Shown here piece after piece: positions 60,143 through 64,000 of a stretch of DNA of 64,000 bases. A program made the position numbers and the translations under genes. The notes beneath the pieces are model-generated. The model made no database searches. It worked only from the letters and a program-made list of their open reading frames with translations, and had not been told where the DNA came from. The stretch is from Marispirochaeta aestuarii (GTDB lineage Bacteria; Spirochaetota; Spirochaetia; JC444; Marispirochaetaceae). The stretch's first letter is position 1. Each line of letters starts with the position of its first letter. The DNA lies in assembly GCF_002087085.1 (NCBI RefSeq), contig NZ_MWQY01000002.1:248001-312000 (forward strand), read 5' to 3'.

Positions 60143-61120
60143 TCAAACACCCTTCCATTTCGGGTGCTCATAGACCTCCGGGTTGCATACATGAGGCCAT
60201 TTTTCTCCCTCAATAACCGCGAGGGTTCCCTGTACAGCCATGGTGACAACGGCGCTTGTCGTCTCCCTGGTCTGAGCCGCCATATGCGGACTGACGATGA
60301 GGTTGCTCAGCTTCATTAAGGGGTGCTCAGCTTTCATGGGTTCATCGGCCAGCACGTCCACCGCCGCTCCGGCTATACTTTCGTTCTTCAGGGCTTCAAA
60401 GAGTGCCGTTTCATCGACTATATCGCCCCGTGCACAGTTTATGAGAAATGCACTCTTCTTCATTGCAGCGAGGATTTGACTATTGATCATGTTACGGGTT
60501 TCCGGCATGGACGGCATATGGAGGCTCACGTAATCCCCAGCCTCAACAGCCTGTTGCAGGTCCCCTGCATAGGTGTATCCCAGAGCTTCCACGTCTTTTC
60601 GGTCGAGGAAGGGATCGTAGGCGCATACTTTCATGCCCACACCGGCGCAGAGCTGCGCGACGGTCCTGCCGATATTTCCCAGGCCTATTACACTGACTGT
60701 TTTTCCCAGCAGTTCGACGGCGGCATACTTGTTGCGAATGCCGAAATTCCCTTTTCTCGTCTCGACATCGCTTTCCACAATATTTTTTGATATGCCGAAG
60801 ATCAGGGCCAGAGTATGCTCGGCAACTGCCCGGGCATTGGCGGCGGGACAGATCACAACCGGAATACCCCGCTCCGTGGCGGCCTGAACATCAACATTAT
60901 CAACACCCACACCCGGACGGGTTATTACCTTGAGCTTTTCACAGGCATCAATAGCCTTACGATCGATCTTCCCAATTCGCAGAATGAAACCGTCGGCTTT
61001 TTTTAAATCCTCGATAATGATGTCACTGTCTCCATTATTCGGAATTATAAGATCTGCCTTACCGTTGATGGCATCCATCCCCGGTTTGTACAAGGGATGC
61101 GAGATCAGGACAGTAATCAT
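60143..61120 (-). CDS. NAD-dependent 2-hydroxyacid dehydrogenase (SerA-like)
   Basis: 325 residues. TRPGVGVDNVDVQAATERGI, Rossmann motif VIGLGNIGRTVA, catalytic arginine in NCARGDIVDE, glutamate in LADEPMK, and histidine in SPHMAAQTRE. It has the short form without ACT or regulatory domain, so a catabolic hydroxy-acid oxidation (or reduction) is more probable than serine synthesis. It lies 4 nt after pdxA2. In the proposed pathway it could oxidise C2 of the imported acid sugar or recycle a keto acid. Confidence 0.92.
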   Translation of the reverse strand: MITVLISHPLYKPGMDAINGKADLIIPNNGDSDIIIEDLKKADGFILRIGKIDRKAIDACEKLKVITRPGVGVDNVDVQAATERGIPVVICPAANARAVAEHTLALIFGISKNIVESDVETRKGNFGIRNKYAAVELLGKTVSVIGLGNIGRTVAQLCAGVGMKVCAYDPFLDRKDVEALGYTYAGDLQQAVEAGDYVSLHMPSMPETRNMINSQILAAMKKSAFLINCARGDIVDETALFEALKNESIAGAAVDVLADEPMKAEHPLMKLSNLIVSPHMAAQTRETTSAVVTMAVQGTLAVIEGEKWPHVCNPEVYEHPKWKGV

Positions 61121-61124
61121 ATCT

Positions 61125-62150
61125 TTACACCATCCTCACGCCCATCTCGATGGCCTGCAGCATGCTCTCAGGATTTGCCCGGCCTTCGCCGGCCTTTCCG
61201 AAGGCGGTACCGTGGTCCACGGAGGAGCGGATAATCGGCAGCCCCAGGGTAATGTTGACCCCGGACATGGAGAGCCAGGTATTGGTGTTACGGTCGTAGT
61301 TGAATCCCGCCAGCTTGGTGGGGATATGCCCCTGGTCGTGATACTGAACAACCACTATGTCGTACTGCCCGCCCTTCATTTTGGAAAAGACCGTATCCGG
61401 AGGGATCGGTCCTTCCACCGTCATGCCTTCGGCAACAGCCTGCTCGATGGCGGGAATAATCTCATCGATCTCTTCCCGGCCGAACATGCCGTTTTCACCG
61501 GCGTGGGGATTCAGACCTGCCACGGCAATTCTGGGCTGTTCGATGCCCAGCCGCTTCAGGGCCTCGTCCGCCAGCTTGATAACCCGGTAAACCCGTTCCT
61601 TTTTGCAGCGGTTTATTGCCTCCTGCAGGGATACGTGGGTGGAGACATGGACAACCCGGAAGTCCCCTTCGGCGAGCATCATGGCGTAATCCCTGGTCCC
61701 GGTAAGACGGGCGTAGATCTCAGTGTGTCCGGCTTCCTTGATACCGGCGGAGTTAATGGCCTCCTTGTTTATGGGGCCGGTGATAGTCGCATCAACTTCT
61801 TTTGCAAGGGCGAGCTGGATAACCTTCTCGATATATTCATAGCTGGCCTTTCCGGTCATGGCGGAAACGGTTTTATATTTCAGCCTGCTCATGTCTATAT
61901 TCTGCATATCGAGCACGTCTATGGTTCCGAATTCGTACCTGCCCTCCGCCGGAGACGAAACGGCCCTGGTTTTCAGGGAAAGCCCGGAAAACTCAATGGC
62001 CGCTTCCATGACTTTCAGATCACAGACTGCCAGGGGCCTGCAGATATCGTATACGTGCTTTTCATTCAAGGCCTTGGCGGTAATCTCCGGTCCGATACCC
62101 GCCGGATCGCCAACGCTGATTCCTAAAATTGGTCTCTTCTCAGTTTTCAT
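61125..62150 (-). CDS. pdxA2: PdxA2-type 4-phospho-hydroxyacid dehydrogenase
   Basis: 341 residues of the PdxA family. GISVGDPAGIGPEITAKAL, ATITGPINKEAI, KEAGHTEIYARLTG, and metal histidines H172 (STHVSL), H216 (LNPHAGENG) and H271 (QYHDQGHIP), then SVDHGTAFGKAGEG. PdxA2 members act with DUF1537 kinases on 4-phospho-threonate or erythronate, with oxidation at C3 and loss of CO2 to give dihydroxyacetone phosphate; PdxA itself serves pyridoxal synthesis. The kinase gene directly upstream (22 nt) favours the PdxA2 role. Confidence 0.92.
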   Translation of the reverse strand: MKTEKRPILGISVGDPAGIGPEITAKALNEKHVYDICRPLAVCDLKVMEAAIEFSGLSLKTRAVSSPAEGRYEFGTIDVLDMQNIDMSRLKYKTVSAMTGKASYEYIEKVIQLALAKEVDATITGPINKEAINSAGIKEAGHTEIYARLTGTRDYAMMLAEGDFRVVHVSTHVSLQEAINRCKKERVYRVIKLADEALKRLGIEQPRIAVAGLNPHAGENGMFGREEIDEIIPAIEQAVAEGMTVEGPIPPDTVFSKMKGGQYDIVVVQYHDQGHIPTKLAGFNYDRNTNTWLSMSGVNITLGLPIIRSSVDHGTAFGKAGEGRANPESMLQAIEMGVRMV

Positions 62151-62172
62151 GGTCTGTTCCTTCTAGAAATAT

Positions 62173-63477
62173 TCATTTACGTTCCGGCTGCTGTTCCTGT
62201 CTGCCGGTAACGATTTTACACACCTGTGTCATTGCATTTTTCCTGCCGAAACCGCCGGCCTTTGAAATAAGGTAGACCGGCTTATCGGCATAGGGGGTAT
62301 CAAACCTTCCAATGGGGATGCCGGGCAGGATTTCGTCGAGTAATTCCACACCCTTGACTTTCAGTGACTCACTGACTCCGGCGGCAGTATTGCCCCCGGT
62401 AATAAATACTGCTTCAATCTGGCGCTGCATAAAGATACGGGCAACCAGCCTTCCCAGGAAACTGGAAACCCGCTCTCCCAGCTCCTTCTCATTTATACCC
62501 AGTTCCGCTGCATATGCGATGTCGTTCTTGTATTCACAGTCACCATCGAAGGTTTTGATCAGCACCGGAACATCCTTCCTCGACTGAGAATCCTCATGCA
62601 GAAGACGGGACAGTTCCTTTTCTTCGTCGTTAAGCAGGTTCTGCATGGCGACACAAAGGGATACAGGATCGATACTTTTTTCAAGTTCCGCCACCTGGGT
62701 TCTGGTAGTTTCCGTTACACTCCCTGCAACAAACAGCAGCTTCCCCTCATCGATAACGGGGAACTCCGGAGAGGACCCTTCCCCTGCGTCGGTGAGGGCT
62801 TCTGCAAGACCGGAGGCACCGGCAAACAGAACCGACTCATCTTCCCGGGCTGAAGCAAGGATCCGGAGGTCCTCCAGTGTTTCTGCATCGGCGACGATGG
62901 CCCGTGCGCCCTCCTGTCTCAGCTCTTTGAATCGTGTTAGAAAGGCATCCGAACCTTTGCGTATCGTTTCAAGATCGATATGCCCAACGCTGTTGCGAAA
63001 CCACCGTTCAAGAAGTCCCGGGACAAATGCAGACGCAACAGGAGTGAAAGGATCGATCTGGTGTCCGTTCTCACCGATGGGCACCCCGTTTACCAGACAG
63101 TTGCCTGCCACAACAGTACGCCCGTTCTTGGGAGCCGAAGGGGCCACAAGGGCGCAATCAAAATCTCCGGCATCCATGACGGCGGCAATCTCTTCGGGAA
63201 CATTTCCGCGAATGGTTGAATCGATTTTTTTGAAAAACTGCCGTACACCAAGTCTTCTGCAGGTTTCGACTACACTCCGCACCTTGTCATAGGAATCACT
63301 GGGAAGCATGAACCTGGATTCGGTACTGACGACAAGTACGTTATATAATTCAAGATCAACACCGGAATCCCAGTTCTGGAGGGCGAGAAACGGCGTATAT
63401 CCGTTCTTTCTGAACTGTACGGCAGAATCGCCGGCTCCGGTAAAATCATCAGCTATTATGCAAAGTTTTAAACCCAT
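62173..63477 (-). CDS. Four-carbon acid-sugar kinase (DUF1537)
   Basis: 434 residues. N-terminal half has CIIADDFTGAGDSAVQF, KKIDSTIRGNVPEEI and VAPSAPKNGRTVV; the C-terminal nucleotide-binding half has VFITGGNTAAGVSESL and PGIPIGRFD. This is the DUF1537 family, shown to phosphorylate D-threonate, D-erythronate, L-threonate and related acids at O4 (or O3). Exact substrate cannot be read from the sequence. First gene of the operon that ends at tctA. Start ATG 63477; a weak ribosome site. Confidence 0.93.
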   Translation of the reverse strand: MGLKLCIIADDFTGAGDSAVQFRKNGYTPFLALQNWDSGVDLELYNVLVVSTESRFMLPSDSYDKVRSVVETCRRLGVRQFFKKIDSTIRGNVPEEIAAVMDAGDFDCALVAPSAPKNGRTVVAGNCLVNGVPIGENGHQIDPFTPVASAFVPGLLERWFRNSVGHIDLETIRKGSDAFLTRFKELRQEGARAIVADAETLEDLRILASAREDESVLFAGASGLAEALTDAGEGSSPEFPVIDEGKLLFVAGSVTETTRTQVAELEKSIDPVSLCVAMQNLLNDEEKELSRLLHEDSQSRKDVPVLIKTFDGDCEYKNDIAYAAELGINEKELGERVSSFLGRLVARIFMQRQIEAVFITGGNTAAGVSESLKVKGVELLDEILPGIPIGRFDTPYADKPVYLISKAGGFGRKNAMTQVCKIVTGRQEQQPERK

Positions 63478-63659
63478 ACTTGGAAGTATTAAGCAATGAA
63501 CGTGCCAAGGTCACAGGTTTTTCATTTTCATTTTTCCATTTTCTCCCCGTTATCCGTAACGGAGACAAAGCATCGTCCATACTCGTATCTAAGTCTTTAC
63601 ACTGATGTACTTTAAGAAATTCCCCGAAACTGAAGGGCCGCACACCCGACGAAAAGTGT

Positions 63660-63673
63660 CTGAACCGGGATTA
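63660..63673 (-). promoter_or_regulatory. 14-bp motif shared with the ADH-DapA-opp operon (copy 2)
   Basis: Plus-strand CTGAACCGGGATTA, one mismatch to the copy at 55221-55234, about 185 nt before the kinase start codon. The 266-bp region has no gene; the promoter itself was not recognised with confidence. Confidence 0.4.
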
Positions 63674-63693
63674 TAGACTTTTGCGGAAAACAT

Positions 63694-63724
63694 CCGCTGG
63701 TGATGATTATATCACCACCAGCGG
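63694..63724 (-). terminator. Probable terminator of the gene ending at 63746
   Basis: Arms CCGCTGGTG and CACCAGCGG (9 bp, perfect), loop 13 nt, about 22 nt after the stop codon, followed on the minus strand by ATGTTTTCC. The T-run is short, so strength is uncertain. Confidence 0.6.
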
Positions 63725-63745
63725 AGTAAAATATCCACATTGGGA

Positions 63746-64000
63746 CTATCTAATATGGAGCAGATATTTATTTACGATAATTACCAGCAGTGCAATAATG
63801 AGCCACACAAGAACAGATAACAGTATTGATGAACGATAGCTGTACCGGTTAAGAAAACAGTAAAAGGATATGAGAAAACCAAGGGTTGTCGGAAAGGATA
63901 CGATACTGAACAGGGCAATATTCTGCAGCTGCCGGGGAGAAGCACTTCTGCCTATGAAGAAAAATCCTATAACCGTCACTATTGGAAACAGGACCAGCAG
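63746..64000 (-). CDS. Small membrane protein, GlpM/DUF3147-like (5' end outside window)
   Basis: The minus-strand frame runs from the window end to the stop at 63746 (about 84 residues seen) and is open at its 5' side. Two to three membrane helices are seen: LLVLFPIVTVIGFFFIG, IALFSIVSFPTTLGFLISFYCF and SILLSVLVWLIIALLVIIV. The order and the short positively charged loops resemble the end of GlpM/DUF3147 proteins, a family of small inner-membrane proteins of unclear role. GTG 63979 is a possible but not needed start. Its link to the acid-sugar operon is unknown. Confidence 0.55.
   Translation of the reverse strand: MLVLFPIVTVIGFFFIGRSASPRQLQNIALFSIVSFPTTLGFLISFYCFLNRYSYRSSILLSVLVWLIIALLVIIVNKYLLHIR

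Noticed and set aside
61125-62150. PdxA of vitamin B6 synthesis
   Set aside because: The neighbouring DUF1537 kinase and YHDQGHIP motif fit PdxA2 of acid-sugar use better, and no other pyridoxal genes are near.
1-64000. CRISPR arrays, tRNA or rRNA genes, insertion sequences, phage genes
   Set aside because: No regularly spaced direct repeats, no cloverleaf or rRNA signature and no transposase or integrase domains were recognised on reading both strands; a covariance-model search could still find short RNAs.

Overview
The window looks like about 64 kb of chromosome from a free-living, anaerobic or facultative spirochaete. This is inferred from protein character and not from any marker gene. 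Exported binding proteins have the spirochaete-style signal ends AGGQGDA, AGAQGEAG and SEGKSESAG, and a lipoprotein has the lipobox LLLMGSC. The content is also typical of such genomes: hybrid cluster protein, formate-THF ligase, fermentative D-lactate dehydrogenase, GAF/HD-GYP proteins, MASE1 and 7TMR hybrid kinases, TRAP and tripartite tricarboxylate transporters. No rRNA, tRNA, CRISPR array, insertion sequence, phage gene or origin was seen. Coding density is high and most neighbours are operonic or meet tail to tail.

Layout. 0-6.9 kb: a membrane-anchored PIG-L deacetylase cut by the window edge, an exported protein, OsmC, hcp with a divergent Crp/Fnr regulator, a PhoB-type regulator and a probable outer-membrane barrel. 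6.9-26.6 kb: a signalling region with a REC-GGDEF cyclase, a MASE1 hybrid kinase, a 7TMR hybrid kinase and two GAF/HD-GYP proteins, mixed with housekeeping and metabolic genes (fhs, ldhA, acyl-CoA ligase, Ca2+/cation exchanger, aldo/keto reductase). 26.7-29 kb: ttcA-like, hslO and a short unknown gene. 28.9-34.3 kb: a GntR-controlled TRAP locus with a metallo-beta-lactamase-fold enzyme and an SDR. 34.6-41.8 kb: galE, a dihydroorotate-dehydrogenase-like protein, a peroxiredoxin with a clear operator, a degenerate M20 peptidase translationally coupled to gpgS, a SMUG1-type uracil-DNA glycosylase and a Nudix hydrolase.

41.8-63.5 kb is a nearly continuous minus-strand block for hydroxy-acid and acid-sugar use. 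It holds (a) TRAP dctPQM with an AllD-like dehydrogenase and a nickel lactate racemase (larA); (b) an iron alcohol dehydrogenase, a DapA-family aldolase and oppABCDF; (c) a DUF1537 acid-sugar kinase, PdxA2, a 2-hydroxyacid dehydrogenase, tctC, a second diverged LarA-family protein, tctB and tctA. Part (c) reads as a complete pathway: TctABC import, C2 epimerisation or oxidation by the LarA homologue and the dehydrogenase, O-phosphorylation by DUF1537, and oxidative decarboxylation by PdxA2 to dihydroxyacetone phosphate. The LarA step in this pathway is the best candidate in the window for something not previously described.

Two regulatory patterns cross the block. All four transporter binding-protein genes in the window are followed, 13-23 nt after the stop codon, by a strong hairpin before the next gene. 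A 14-bp motif (one mismatch) is shared by the upstream regions of operons (b) and (c). Several proteins have lost catalytic residues: the receiver and Hpt domains of the MASE1 kinase, the M20 peptidase and an M50B-like membrane protein.
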